From the NCBI RefSeq assembly GCF_000165395.2, contig NC_010574.1, positions 1,240,001 to 1,304,000 on the forward strand: a stretch of DNA of 64,000 nt. The letters run 5' to 3'. How positions within the stretch are numbered: the stretch's first letter is position 1; each line of letters starts with the position of its first letter. The DNA comes from Babesia bovis T2Bo (lineage: Eukaryota > Apicomplexa > Aconoidasida > Piroplasmida > Babesiidae). The position numbers were made by a program, and so were the translations under genes. The notes below the pieces were generated by a model. That model saw nothing but the letters and a program-made list of their open reading frames with translations, was not told where the DNA came from and did no database searches. Of this stretch, positions 39,549-52,000 are shown in pieces.

Positions 39549-40579
39549 TCAAAACGCCATCTTCCGTGATTTTTTACCGCTATTTGGTATCCACTCCTCA
39601 TCCTCGGTTGGGGAGACATCACGTTCCTTCCGTTTTGATTTTGACACTACGTTAATGACAGTTATATTTGATCGTCGTCTTTTTTGCTTTTTTGTAGGAA
39701 TTGCATATTTTTGCAATTCTTCCGCTGGTTTCACAGATCGTTTGCGCTTAACAGTGCTACCGTCCGATGTTAGCAGTCTTATATCTTTTTTAATAACACT
39801 TGAGTAATCGATTGTTGCGAAAAATTGTTTTCTACCATCATCCCTTTTACTCTTCTTTAGAGGTTCAACAACAGGGAATTTTTCGTCGGCTCGACCTTGT
39901 GTAATGTTCATAACACGAATACATTCATCTGTCTTTATGGGTGTAACATCGTCATCTTTACTCTTCCCAGGTACTTTCTCTTTCATTAATTTATCTCTAT
40001 ATTGTTTTTGTTCAGCTTCGATTTCAGATGCGCTATAACCTAGTTCTTCTAAAGCCAATCGTTCTTCTGTGAGAAGCTCTTCTTTGGCTGCAGCAATTTC
40101 TTTCATTTTTCTTACGGTACGGACAATTGTTTGTTGTGATACCAATTGCCTCGGTTTATATGATATAGAAGGTACTTCGGTGTGGTATAGACTTTGCAAT
40201 TCCCCGTGGTTGTCCAATATTCTACTAGTGTCTAGGAAATATTCCGCTCGAAAGAAGCCATCTACAATTTCCAATGCATTTGTGCATTGAATAGTAAAAT
40301 CATTTTGATGCCCCCGTGCAATCCAGGTGAGCGCATTTCCTGTTTGTATTAGTTAACATGATAATTAAACATACCCTCTATCTTGTATGATATGTTCTCC
40401 GGGAAGGTGCCTCGGGATTGAGTGAGTGAGCTTGCGATGGAGCTGAATTGTAATTGATTGCCAACATTGTCATTATATCCCGTTATGTATGTTGACATAT
40501 CAGATTCACTTATTTTTGTTTCCTTTGGCATGCACATATCCGGGATGGGTGTGTCATTGAACCCTTCGTAAAGTGCCAT
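39549..40579 (-). CDS. Basic, probably nuclear protein of unknown function (2 exons)
   Basis: Exon 1 (40579-40375) and exon 2 (40339-39549) join across a 35 bp intron (40374-40340) in phase, giving 331 residues. The N-terminal half is globular-looking (NALTWIARGHQNDFTIQ across the junction). A charged helix follows (EELLTEERLALEELGYSASE). The C-terminal half has several basic clusters that would act as nuclear localisation signals (VKRKRSVKP, PTKKQKRRRSN, SKSKRKERD). I do not recognise the family. Confidence 0.7.
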
Positions 40580-42349
40580 TTTTAATCAATATAGATTTTC
40601 TGTATAGGGAATATTCCTGAAATGTTCCACGTAATGTATCCAATGATTCGGATCATATAACACGTCGTATTTCGACTGAATGGTTGCTATTGGTGAGGTA
40701 TTACCTTAGCAGGCAGACAGCAATTAACGCTGTCTAGATAGACAATTTGGTAGTGAATGCAACCTAAATAGTTGTGCCTGTTCTGATCAGATATATCCGT
40801 TACAATGATAGTTATTCCCTCTTGTCATCCAGCGGAATAGTGTCAAACAACCATCCAATAACATTTAGAAACAAACCTATTGAACTGTGATTGGGTGGCG
40901 TCTACATGCACATGAACCGTGTTATTCGAAAGGAGGATGGGACAAATAACACAAGTTATATCAAAGCAGTATGATTCATCTATTGCCTTGTTGATGATAT
41001 TAAGTTTCCAAGATAAAAAATAGTTGACCTGAATCAGGGTTACTTGCCATCCCGTTGTAGTATCCCAATAGACTCGCTAATAGTCAGGTCCACAGCACTT
41101 GCATTTCACGACCTAACCACTAAGCAAATAGTATAATGTCTCATAACAATATACTACAATACGAATATAGCATAATGCAGATAGACTTGTCAATGGAGCC
41201 TAACATGAGTTATCGTGGCCCCGTGAAATACCTTTTACGCGGTTATAACCGCTAACAATTGCTTCACAAACTCTTTATGAAGCCTATTGATCCTATGAAA
41301 AGTAGATGGTTGTCGAATTGTGTATATCGTGCCATGTGATTATTGCAGGGCATATATATTGTTGGAACATGCTGATAGAGCTCCGACCCCGCGTTTTTCT
41401 ACTTCCCGTTGTAGAAATTGCTACAAACGTCATAGATATGTGATAGTGTATACCGATTTAACGTTTTATGGACCAGATTGTTCAAGGCGTTTTGGGGTCG
41501 AGTGATTGTTCGGCGTCATGCAATACCCCGACCCGTGTGTTATGGGTCACATGAATTTCGTAGTCACTAATTGAGTCGTATGCTACCGTATTGTTAAAAA
41601 GTCTGTTACATTAAGTATTAATATCTTTAGGAGGCCACCGGTGATCAAACCCATTGGCACATTTGGTGGATTTCCGGTTGAGCCCTCCCTATTTTTAAGA
41701 ACATGATGCTTACGTGATTAAAACATGTCGTGATCTATTCTAATTAGTTAATCGAATCTATTGATGGCCATGATACGCCAGAATAACGAAATCAGCATTG
41801 TGGCGTCACTGGAATCTACGATCTCCCTGACCATGAGTTTACTACACCTTGACGCCATATTCATTGTTACCGATTATTATATCACTTTATAAATAAAACA
41901 TGGCAATCTAGTAGCTCGTTTACTTTAATATCATAGGAATTGCACATTCGTAGCGTCACTGGGCACGTGCTGTGTATGATAACTTCTCCCTCCATCTAGT
42001 GCCACTATTGATGGACATGCACATACTTTTTATATTAGGTGAACCTATTTATCCAATAGGTATTAATGGTCTTTTATTACTGACTTTATAATACCGTTTT
42101 CGGTGAGGTACATGTCTCTCTTTTCTGGGCCTCCGAGTCGTCTGTATGCGGTGTGGACGGTACACTTGTTGACACATTTTTACATTCTGTAGATATACCA
42201 CTTACTTGATATCACTTTACAGTGTCCATAGAGTTGAGAAATCCGATATTCAGTATAGTATATTGCCATACCTATTTTCAGGACTATTTCGTATATTTCC
42301 CGAAATTATTCATCGTAGTATAAAAGTGGTACAGGGTGTTTATAGCACG
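40580..42349. other. Apparently gene-free 1.8 kb region with hairpin-forming sequence
   Basis: No ATG-started ORF of useful length; the 61-codon frame at 41320-41505 begins with TTG. Two structured spots are visible: a perfect 14 bp palindrome GCGGTTATAACCGC at 41239-41252, and a nested stem at 41630-41688 followed by a T run. The right end must hold the promoter and leader of the DnaJ gene. Confidence 0.4.
41630..41696 (+). ncRNA. Possible small structured RNA
   Basis: GGAGG at 41630-41634 can pair with CCTCC at 41684-41688, and the inner ACCGG at 41637-41641 pairs with CCGGT further right. The stem is followed directly by ATTTTT, a possible RNA polymerase III stop. It also contains GATCAAACC, which fits the B-box consensus, but it does not fold as a tRNA and matches no RNA family I know. 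Weak candidate. Confidence 0.2.
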
Positions 42350-43792
42350 ATGTTGTTGTCTGAAAACGGCGTGCCGGAAGGCAGTGTCGATGCTGTAGCT
42401 CCGTATATGCATGAGGATGACACCGCTAATAAAGGTGGTGAAAATGCAACCATGGAAAACAATGATGCAGAGGGACAAAGCACTTTATCTTGGTTAGGTT
42501 CAACATTTATTGATGTTGTGGTAAATGGACCAACGCAGGTTTCTGAAATGGTGATCAATGGCACATCGCAAGTATCGGAAATGGTCATCAGTGGTACATC
42601 GCAAGTCTCCGATATGGTTGTCAGTGGAACATCCCAGGTTTCTTCTATATTTCAATGGGGAGATAACGAGGAAAACTACTCTTTATCTCGTGATTATTCC
42701 AAGAGGAAAAGGCAACGCGAATCGTTTTACGCTAAACCAGCAACGGATAGTGACAGCATTGCTTGCCAAAACACTACGAGTCGTGTTGGTCCTGTAGCTG
42801 ATATGGTAATGTACAACCGTTTGGGTGTGGAGTCATCAGCATCCAAGGCTGAAATTAAGCAAGCATATTACAAATTAGCACTTCGTTACCATCCTGATAA
42901 GAACCCTAATGATGCTGAGGCCAATCTTAAGTTTCAAGAGATTAGTGAGGCATATCAGATTCTCTATGACGACGAGAGTCGTCGTATTTATGATGCCCAT
43001 GGCGTAACGGAGCAGATTAAGTTTTCCAGTGATGAAATGTGTATGGTATTCATTCTGTTTTTCGGCGCTGATGCACTAGAGGACTACGTGGGTTTATTCG
43101 AGATTTTGAAAAATATTGTGAACACTGCATCTCACGTAAAAGACGTGGAATCTATCAAGAAACCCTTTATGGTTGAGCAGAAATACCGTGTGGTTAATTT
43201 GGCCAAAAAATTGGCAGAACGTTTAGATACACATGTGTCCGATGGTGTCGTTGATAGCGTGCTGACATTGGAGATACAAGAGTTCTGTAATGACTATACT
43301 CGTAGTCACATGGTAGAGTCCATTGGATGGGTATATCAGAACTGCGGTGAGTATTTCGTTGCTGAGGCTACAAGCTTTTGGGGATTGGGTACTGCCTATT
43401 CTAACATTCAGTCAGCCACACGTTCGGTTAGTCACGCGATGTCCATGGCCAGGTCTGCTTATAACATTGCCACATTCATGAAGCAGAACGTCGGTGATGA
43501 AAATAACAAGCCTTCTGCGGATAATGTTTTAGGGACCTTAAAGCATCTTACATCATTTATTCTTTACGAGATTGAGCGTACCATAAAGTTAGTGGTCCCG
43601 AAGTGCTGCAAGGATACTGATGTATCTGCTGAGCAACGTCTTGAAAGAGCTAAGAATTTAATTTCCCTGGGTCGCTTAATGCAGGAGACTGCGATTAATA
43701 GCCGTCAGGGTAAACCTGAGGACTCTGATAACCTTCAACGCTTATATGGAATCGTTGAGACATTAAATATGACCAAGCGTCAACAGGAATAG
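42350..43792 (+). CDS. DnaJ (Hsp40) protein with DnaJ-X domain and 11-residue repeats
   Basis: The frame opens at 42206 with TTG; the first ATG is 42350, giving 480 residues. Residues 63-98 are 11-residue tandem repeats (QVSEMVINGTS, QVSEMVISGTS, QVSDMVVSGTS). The J domain follows at about 154-220 with HPD at 181-183 (LRYHPDKNPND), so it can stimulate an Hsp70. It is followed by a DnaJ-X-type domain (FILFFGADALEDYVGLFEI), as in Caj1/Djp1-type co-chaperones, and a helical C-terminus. No Gly/Phe or zinc-finger domain and no C-terminal ER signal are present. A class III J protein, probably cytosolic or membrane-associated through the repeats (inference). Confidence 0.88.
   Translation: MLLSENGVPEGSVDAVAPYMHEDDTANKGGENATMENNDAEGQSTLSWLGSTFIDVVVNGPTQVSEMVINGTSQVSEMVISGTSQVSDMVVSGTSQVSSIFQWGDNEENYSLSRDYSKRKRQRESFYAKPATDSDSIACQNTTSRVGPVADMVMYNRLGVESSASKAEIKQAYYKLALRYHPDKNPNDAEANLKFQEISEAYQILYDDESRRIYDAHGVTEQIKFSSDEMCMVFILFFGADALEDYVGLFEILKNIVNTASHVKDVESIKKPFMVEQKYRVVNLAKKLAERLDTHVSDGVVDSVLTLEIQEFCNDYTRSHMVESIGWVYQNCGEYFVAEATSFWGLGTAYSNIQSATRSVSHAMSMARSAYNIATFMKQNVGDENNKPSADNVLGTLKHLTSFILYEIERTIKLVVPKCCKDTDVSAEQRLERAKNLISLGRLMQETAINSRQGKPEDSDNLQRLYGIVETLNMTKRQQE
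42536..42643 (+). repeat. 33 bp in-frame tandem repeat in the DnaJ gene
   Basis: Three full 33 bp units start at 42536, 42569 and 42602, with a truncated fourth from 42635 and a degenerate unit before the first. Each encodes an 11-residue repeat (QVS-E/D-MV-x-x-GTS). Confidence 0.85.
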
Positions 43793-43969
43793 TATGGCAG
43801 TGTCCAATACTATCTTATTCGAATTATCGCGGTTTATGTGTCGCTCTATAAAGCAACACAGTTGCTGTTTGTGGTACTCCTGAAAAATTTGGGGTCACCA
43901 TTAGTCGTCAGGGAACATAAACTTGTTTCGTACGTTAACGTAATTATATAAAGGGTTATACTTGCGTTT

Positions 43970-44449
43970 CTATTGCGATAATGTATTTTCAATGGCTTCC
44001 TTTAGCCTCGTTGGTGGCAGAAGTAGGTGGAAGAATGGCCCCGTAGTTTCAGTGGCATGTTTTATTTTTGAAATTAGATTATCCAACCTAGCTTTATAAC
44101 ACTCATCCATGACGTTGTATAGTTCCATTTGATGATTTCCAGCCACATTATGGTTAGGTATAAATATAGCCTTCTTCTTTGCGTTGAATACATCAATCAC
44201 GGTTCCGGCACCCATATGCGATATTATAAGCTCCGATTGGTTGATTAATTTATCAAAATCATGATCAAACTGCAGCACTGACGTCTTAAGAATAGCGGAT
44301 TTAACTTTGTACAACGATCTACCTGTCTGATAGCATATATGTGTGTAGCCTAACTTTTGCAATTCGTGTTGTACTATGTCAGTATCCACTGCTGCGATAA
44401 GTTCATCGAAGCTGGTGGTTCCTACGGTAACTAATACCTGTTTGGCCAT
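43970..44449 (-). CDS. ALG13: ALG13, catalytic subunit of UDP-GlcNAc transferase
   Basis: 159 residues, full length for ALG13. With membrane-bound ALG14 it adds the second GlcNAc to dolichol-PP-GlcNAc on the cytosolic face of the ER. The N-terminal VLVTVGTTSFDELI and the donor-binding SHMGAGTVIDVF followed by HNVAGNHQMELYN match the family. No signal peptide, as expected. The presence of ALG13 agrees with piroplasms making only very short N-glycan precursors. Confidence 0.93.
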   Translation of the reverse strand: MAKQVLVTVGTTSFDELIAAVDTDIVQHELQKLGYTHICYQTGRSLYKVKSAILKTSVLQFDHDFDKLINQSELIISHMGAGTVIDVFNAKKKAIFIPNHNVAGNHQMELYNVMDECYKARLDNLISKIKHATETTGPFFHLLLPPTRLKEAIENTLSQ

Positions 44450-44599
44450 GGAAGTCCTACAAAGTGTTATTTGTGAACCTTATGTTGACGTTACATTCGT
44501 CTATAGGCCTGTGGGTAGCAATACGGCATTTTCGCCGTATTTAATGCGATTCCATTCTAGTGTTGCTACAAATTATGTACTACAGTGTTGCATACCGAT

Positions 44600-45825
44600 T
44601 TAACGTCTTCTGTAATGTCTATCACGTGAGCGGCTGCGTCTTTGTCGTGACCTGCCCCTGCTCTGACTTCTACTTAAACTCTTTGATTTGGAATTGCGGT
44701 TATATCTACGGTTATTTGATCTACTATTACCATACGAGCGGCTAGCACTGCGATCACTTCCCTTCTGACTGCTTGGTTCATGTAGTCATTACAAGATCGT
44801 CCTACCTCTGTGGTTTGTGTTCGTTGATATAGTCCTTAAGGATCTTAGACATATCACGCAGTTTCTGGTAGCTAACGTGTATTTTCCCACTGTAGTGTTC
44901 CGTTAATCTCCGGTCAGTGTCACTTGCTGTAATGGTCTGAAGAGGTCAAGATCGAAATATACCTGACAATAACGCTCCGCATATATCACACGGCTTAATG
45001 CGCGATTGGTATGACGATTCACCGGCCTTTTCTAACATTTCTAGTTTATTTTTCTTTAACAGTTCAGCCTCTTCGAGTACTTTGAACGACTCTTCCACTT
45101 CTCCTTTCATCCCGAGTTGGTCAGCCTGTTATTACGTATGTTATTCGTGTCAATGATAAGTACGGAATACCGTTGATTCGATATAATGGAAGTATGACAC
45201 ATAGTTATGAACATTACACGCGTTATGACATAAACACAATGTGACTGTTCATTGCCAAAGTAACTATTAATTCCATACAATCACAACACCGCAAAATATA
45301 ATGGACTTACAATTTTCATCTTCTTTTCAATCTCTTCGTCTATACGCTTGGCTTCACGTACGGTTGCTTCATCTAATGTTGTCTGTTTACAAGCGCCGTC
45401 ATCTTCAGCCTAGGAAGTATATCTACCAATCCATAATCACCAACCCTCATGCGTCCACGTTGTACTCGGCGGTCGCAATCTTCGATGAGCGGCATTATAA
45501 CGCGCATGGTATCTTCTTCATAGCCGTAGTATCTGCTTTTACGTTCCTCCAGGTATCTAATACATATGACGTGCTATGAAGACACATACTTTGACTTCAG
45601 TTCATCAGAGTGTATTTTCGAGCAGGGGCCAAGATAATGCTTCTGCACATCATTAACCTTAAAACCGAATCTTCCTACCGTATTTTCAAACAGGTCATAT
45701 GGGCAGACTCCAACCAGGTACATCTTACATACGTCGGAGTCTGTAAAGCTTTTATCGGCATAAGGGTCTGCGGGGTTCTCCAGGTTGCTCATAAGAGCTT
45801 CCCATTGCGCTCGCATTTCATCCAT
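44600..45825 (-). CDS. LUC7: LUC7-like U1 snRNP splicing factor (6 exons)
   Basis: U1 snRNP-associated protein that helps choose 5' splice sites. Exon 1 (45825-45590) carries FTDSDVCKMYLVGVCPYDLF and GPCSKIHSDEL, the first CCCH zinc finger of LUC7. After a 33 bp intron (45589-45557), exon 2 gives LIEDCDRRVQRGR. Later exons give a coiled coil (LEEAELLKKNKLEMLEKAG), the second zinc finger CDICGALLSA, then HYSGKIHVSYQKLR. The last exon is an Arg/Ser tail (SRSQSRGRSRQRRSRSRD) ending in TAA at 44600. Introns include one of about 200 bp, long for this window. All joins kept frame; exact borders of the last introns are hand-drawn. Confidence 0.88.
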
Positions 45826-45956
45826 TATTAACCAATAAAAATTATTAAAATTAATCGTGAGTGATTGTAAGGTAGGACATATGCCTAGTAATTATGTGAG
45901 TGACTTTATCATCCACGAGTCCATGGAGCGCGAGTTGGCGTTCCCATTTGATGATT

Positions 45957-48900
45957 CTAGAGGTAGAGTGATGATGTGAAAATGATACCTTTTTTGAGCT
46001 TATTAATGCATGTAACAAACTTCTGTTCCATCTGTAGGTTGCCTATGCTTCGGGATGTACAGGCCAACTGTCTTAAAAGCTCTTCTAGTCGTCTGTGTGT
46101 CGTATGGGCTAGATTAAGCTCCCACTTACCTAACTCCTCTAATTACAGATCCTTCGAACAGCGTTGATTCTTGCATAACTTCTGCGAATGATAGTCCGTT
46201 TGCCCATTTTAGTACCACAGTCATCATCGCTGGTTTAAACTTGTTGACAAAATCATCCACCCTAACGTCTAGGCGGTTAGCCACCATCACAGTTGCGATA
46301 TCTTTGGCAATTTGCTAGAGGCAATTTAATTGGTTCCACTACTACTTACCAGTATGCTGTTGTATGCTTCCAGTAACTTTTGGTCCTTCGGCAATTTCTC
46401 TCCCTTCTTGTCGTCGACAACAAGGCAGCTTAGCGCCGCACATATGTATTCGGGTTCCAAATCTTCGAAGAAGTTGCGTAGAAACATTTCAGCTACCACA
46501 AGTTCATCTGTTGCATTGATTTCACATGCGATACTTCCCTTGAGTGTTACTATTCCATTTTCATCTACGTAGTTAAGGTCACGTAAAACTCCTTTCATGT
46601 GTTTTAGGTCATCTTTCATAACAATTTGGTGGGATACTTCTATATTGGCCAGTATATTTCGTTCCTTTGTTTGTGCCTCTGCATATTCCATGAATACTTC
46701 GTACTTCTGTTCATATTCCCCAGTCAGTACAATCCGCGAGTTATCAATCTCGGATTCCAGCTGTTTGTACTTTTCCAACAACCCTTTCATCTCAGGCGTG
46801 TCTATTTTAATATGTTCCACAGGGTCTAAAACGGGTAGTTGTGGCAATGTTTTCATGTGGTCCATTAGCTGTGCGTACTTGGCCCTCATTGTGGATTGAC
46901 AAAGGTCACTATTGACCCTGAAATCTTCTTGGACCTTCATGCGTATCTGAGCGATTTCTTTTACACAGTCTATGGCGAATGGGACTACCACGAAGATGCC
47001 TTGGTTGATATTCGTTGTAGGCAATGGTTCATGGGTCCGATTACCGCTGACGCTATCACGATCACAGAGTACCAGACAGTCAACGATGTATACACGTTCC
47101 TTGTCATATGAACTACGTCTAATCTTTAATTGTGGCGTGGCGAAGACAACTCCCCATTCCCAGGTTTGGCCATCACGTTCAAGCCTCACTAGTCTTCCAA
47201 AGTTAAGGAAATTAAGCATGCGAAGATCCTTTGCCACCGCTTGGCTAATGGCATCCTTGACTTGTGCCAACTCTTTACGTAGTGTATATAACCTGGTGAG
47301 TTCCACAAGATCCTCATTTTTTAACATGGAACGTTTTTCATCAATTTCACGACGCACTTCAATCAATTGCTCCTGGAATTTTCTCGAGTGCTTATCGCGT
47401 TGGAACTGTAGGAATGATCGCTCTATTAAAAACTCTGGTGTCGTATTCTCTATTCTCATGAGGTTGAGCAGCATGTTATATCCCAGGTGAAATGAGCTGT
47501 CCAACCTGTTGGCTTTACCCATGAAAATGGCTTTAGCTTCCTCAGGTTTGATGCCACGGTCCATCATGATGATAACAAGACCATGTTCATCAAGACCCCT
47601 TCTACCGGCGCGACCTGCCATTTGTATATACTCACCCGAGGTGATGAGTCTATTGGTCTGTCCATCCCACTTGCTCAGGTTAGTGAACACCACACATCTG
47701 GCTGGCATGTTAACTCCCATAGAGAAGGTTTCCGTGCTGAATAGTACCTTGATCAGACCTTCCTGGAACAATATTTCTATAATCTCCTTGATGATTGGCA
47801 GGAGCCCTCCATGATGGATACCAATACCTCGTCTTAGTAGTGGTAGCATGAACACTGTTTGCGGTAACTTGCGATCATCATCTGCTAGTGTAGCCATTGC
47901 ATTTTGGTATATTTCAGTGATAAGTGTCTTCTCAGCTTCGTCAGTCATATCCAGTGATTTGAGCACAGTGGCGTTTGCCTCGCATTCACTTTTGGAAAAC
48001 GCAAACACAATGGCCGGTGTAAATTTCTTTTCATGGCACATGGTTATCACTTCTTCAATTTCTTTAGTATTTCTCACACGTTTGCGCCGGCCTTCTTCTA
48101 TATTATCTATTGTTTTCATAGCATTGTTAAATGCATCTTGTCTGAATCTCCCAGAGTCATCCAGCACCAGATTAATTCCATTTAACTTCTGCGTATATAT
48201 ATAATGCTGCAAAGGTGTCGGTCTGTAATCAGTAGCGATGACATTGCATGGCATATTTTTAATTCTGCATATCCATTCAGCAAATTCAATTGAATTGGGT
48301 ATGGTCGCCGACAAAAACACCAAGTTGACTTTCTGCGGTATTAGTATAATCGTCTCTTCCCACACGACACCGCGCTCAGCATCTCTCATGTAATGTACTT
48401 CATCGAAGATAACCCACTTCATTTCCTGCACTATTTCGCTACCGCGATACAACATTGACCTTAAAATCTCCGTTGTCATGACCATAACCGATGCATCTGG
48501 GTTAAGTGTTACATCTCCCGTCATGAGTCCTACATCAACAAACTCGTCGCATAGGTTGCGATACTTTTGGTTACTCAATGCCTTGATGGGACTTGTGTAT
48601 ATGATCCTTCGTTTATCTCTGAGGCCCATAGCTATGGCATATTCGGCTACCACCGTCTTTCCAGCAGATGTATGTGCACATACTAATACGCTTTCACCCT
48701 TTTCAAGGCATTCAATAGATCGTTTTTGGAAATCATCTAGAGTGAATGGGTAAGATCTTGCTGGTTCTCCAGGTTCATATGGCGGCGTTTCATAGGTAAC
48801 TGGCCTTAACCTATGATGTGAGCAGTTTTTACCAGCTGGTAAACGTTCCTGGACCACTTGTGACGCCAGGCGGTGTTCTGAGGTACCAACTAAGGCGGGT

Positions 48901-48989
48901 GCTGTTGTAAATCCTTCGGCATTGTAGTCCATTACCCGGTTAGAAGTTATCTCCTCAAAGGCGTCAAACATGCTAAGCACCTTCTCCAT
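45957..48989 (-). CDS. MTR4: MTR4/Ski2-like RNA helicase of the nuclear exosome (3 exons)
   Basis: Exons 48989-46350, 46314-46130 and 46092-45957 (introns 35 and 37 bp) give 986 residues, the normal MTR4 length. Walker A AHTSAGKT lies at 105-112, DEVH at 196-199, followed by LSATIPNSIEFAEWI, and the conserved QMAGRAGRRGLDEHG. The arch/KOW region is present (RDSVSGNRTHEPLP area, RLERDGQTWEWGVVFATP). The two short 3' exons complete the C-terminal DSHCT domain: KWANGLSFAEVMQES, LFEGSVIRGVRRLEELLRQL, and the family's usual last residues SSLYL. It unwinds RNA for degradation or processing by the nuclear exosome (TRAMP-like). Confidence 0.93.
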
Positions 48990-49093
48990 TTTGTTTATAC
49001 AGAAACATAGACAGCGAGTAATAACGGGTTACAGTGTGACAAAACAATGTGATTTTAATGCGATATAAAACAATATTACCTTTGGGTGTTAGT

Positions 49094-52000
49094 TTATGTT
49101 ACTACCTCGCGTATTACCGGACGCACGTGTGTGGGTAGTCCAACTGGAAGGCCGTTGCTCTCCATAGGCAGGCAAGTAATTTTAAGATTTTCCAAATTCC
49201 GCAGACGTACATTTGCATCTACGTATTCATCGATGCTATTTTCAAGCATCCTTAACTTTGTTTTCCGTATAGTGTTTACTACGTTTCCTTCGACGACATC
49301 AACCTTGATTTTGAGCCAAGGTATTTCTTTTGAACTCTGCGATCATGTGTCAACGATGCTACTCACTTACATTTCGTATATACCCTTGGATGTGTATGGC
49401 CACAGGCCCTTCACCGGCACGTTTCTGTGAATGTTGATACTTGCGTTGGCAACTTACTTCGAAATCAACCATTGCGTTTATTGATGCGAAGGGCAATGGA
49501 TACATCTTTAGTGCCCCCGCTGGGATTGGCAATTGTACTGCGCTTATCAGTTTAACCAGGTTAATCATGTTTTCCCTTGTCTTATTAGACTCATATAACT
49601 TTAATCCTTGTTGCAGTGGCGTAAAGGCTTTAATATCCCTTGAAAAGTATGTTACTCGAAAACTATGTGCTACAGCATTTGGTTCATTGGAACGTTGAAA
49701 CCTAGTCGTTTTTATCCTGTTGAATAGTACAAACTCGTTCAACATGCCTTGTATGCTCACGTCAGTGATTTTGCGTGGTGTCAAAGCATTTACCATTCCA
49801 GTTTGTCCAGATGCTAGTTGTTGTGTGGATATAGTTCCTAGTAAAAGGTTGTCATTAAAGAGTGCCTTCTTATGTCCAGGGTCAAGCATTTCTATTACTG
49901 TAGACGTCAGTGGCATCGGGCAGTCTCCTTCATCGAATATTTGCAAAATGTATTTATTCAGCGTATCTATATCGTCAGAGATATCGTAGATGTTATCCAC
50001 TTCCGTGTTTGATAAGCAAATTGCATATAGCAACATACAGAGACCTTGGTACATTTGTGCCACTGATACTACTTCACTACAGTATTTCCTGAAGCACCAT
50101 TTGATCGCTTTGTAATGTATATAAAGACTACGAAACACATGAGAAAGCCCCTGTAGATCCTGTGTGTGCTCTATGTTTCCACATGCTACTTGTAGTATCA
50201 TCCTTAGTAGAAACCAAGTATGCGTCACCAATTGTGGTAATACTATCTGGTGTTCACTGGAAATAGCGGCATTATTCACGCTACCCTTATATATTTGATT
50301 TGCTTGGAATTCAAATGTTTCTAGGGAATCCAATGACTGGGTGCGATGTAGTAGTGCTTGGGATATATTAGCTTCTACCTCCGCCATGCAGTAGTACTGT
50401 AATCCGTTAAACCACAGTAATGTATCGTGGGTGTAAATTTGTAAACGTTGGAGAAATACAATTGCATGCTTGTGCAGTCCTAATCGTAACGACAACTGTA
50501 TACACTGCTGTATGCCAACGGCTGATTCCGTGGAATCGATTGCTTTAGTTAAAATCATAACTGCTTCTTGCGTAAGTGTTTCGTTGAAGTCATCCTTGGA
50601 TGTTATTGTCATGATATTACCCATCTTGTGTAGAACGGGGATAACTCTGGCATTCAACAAATCTAGTGCAACCGGAGACCCGTAGTAGTTATGTACCTTC
50701 GGTGGTTTGGAGTAGGAACAGTCATAAAACAACTGGACAAGTAGATTTACACGATCACGTGTCAATGATTCACTGAATAACGTAATGTCCCCTGGTTTTA
50801 CCAGTGGCTTGAATATATACTTCAGGTCGCTGCTGCCCACCAGGGTCTCTATTTCCTTGACCACCAATGCGTGCTTCTGGTATTCAAGTAATGAAGACAT
50901 CCTGTTGATACTGCATAGTGATTTGATGACTAGTGACCTCAACAAATGTTGATCGTTGCCTAATTCATTAAATGGTTCTGCAACTATTTTTATGATCCTC
51001 AACAAGGCATCTGATATGTTGACCACCAGTCGAGTAACCAACGATGTGATCTCCCTGATTAAATACATATTTCCAAGATCTAGGGCAATCATTTCTTTGA
51101 ATGAAGCCAGTGTATTGATAAATGCGGTGTATGCCCCGGTTTGCCTAAACGACCTAACATGACAGTTATATAGTAACTTATGCAGTTCCTGCTGTAGGTC
51201 AATGTCGGGAGTATCATTTTTAAGCAGCTTGACCACATCCTTCACGTCACATTGTGACTGATATAGTATATATAAACAAAATGCAAATTCCATATCGCTT
51301 CGGCGGTAATGTTGCTCGTATAACAGGTGCTCCATCCGTGACTTTTGTCTATTATGCAGAGTACGGTTTCCCAGGGATATGATAGTACTGGTTAAAAGTA
51401 GATAAAACTGTGATTCACGTACTATCAATTCGTCTACTGGTTCTTTGGCATCCCTACGTGCGTCTATATGGAGCCACAAGTTCCAACACATGCGATGCGC
51501 CATTTCAGCATATTTGCTCCTACGGCATCCAATGGCCATGCAGCAGAAGGACACAATCTTTTGAGTATCGAACTTGCGTTCCAGAGTGTGGCTGTGAATG
51601 GCTTGTAAGATTACATCTGCTAGTTTAGTAGATACATATGGTAGTACAGTGCCCATGGATATCGCGGCCTTGTTGGCAAGCTCCACTGCTGGCCCTAGTA
51701 TACAATGCTGGAGTTCTGCTATCAACTGCGGATTACAAGCTGTTAGATATGGACTCAGCCGTACAAGCTCGATGCCGCATACTTTAAGGTTAACATCTGT
51801 GCTTGTTAGCATGCGGAGCATAATTGAATCCATGGCATTGAAGTAGAAATATCTTGGCAACTGCCCTACCGTATCCAGCATGTCTTTTGGTTTCGATTCA
51901 CCACTTTTCCCGACATGACGGCGTACCAAATCAAATAATACCCGTAACACATCAGCATTGCGCATTATCTGGTAAAAGCAAAATGTCCTTACGGCGTCAG

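Noticed and set aside
41080..41135. tRNA-like stretch on the minus strand (GTGGTTAGG ... ) ending near a T run
   Set aside because: No four-arm fold or proper T-loop could be drawn, so not called a tRNA.
41320..41505. 61-codon frame with several cysteines in the 40.6-42.3 kb region
   Set aside because: It begins with TTG and shows no zinc-finger spacing I recognise; no flanking exon could be joined.
46330..48753. Several plus-strand frames of 60-172 codons opposite MTR4
   Set aside because: All lie antisense to the conserved helicase and have no domain of their own.
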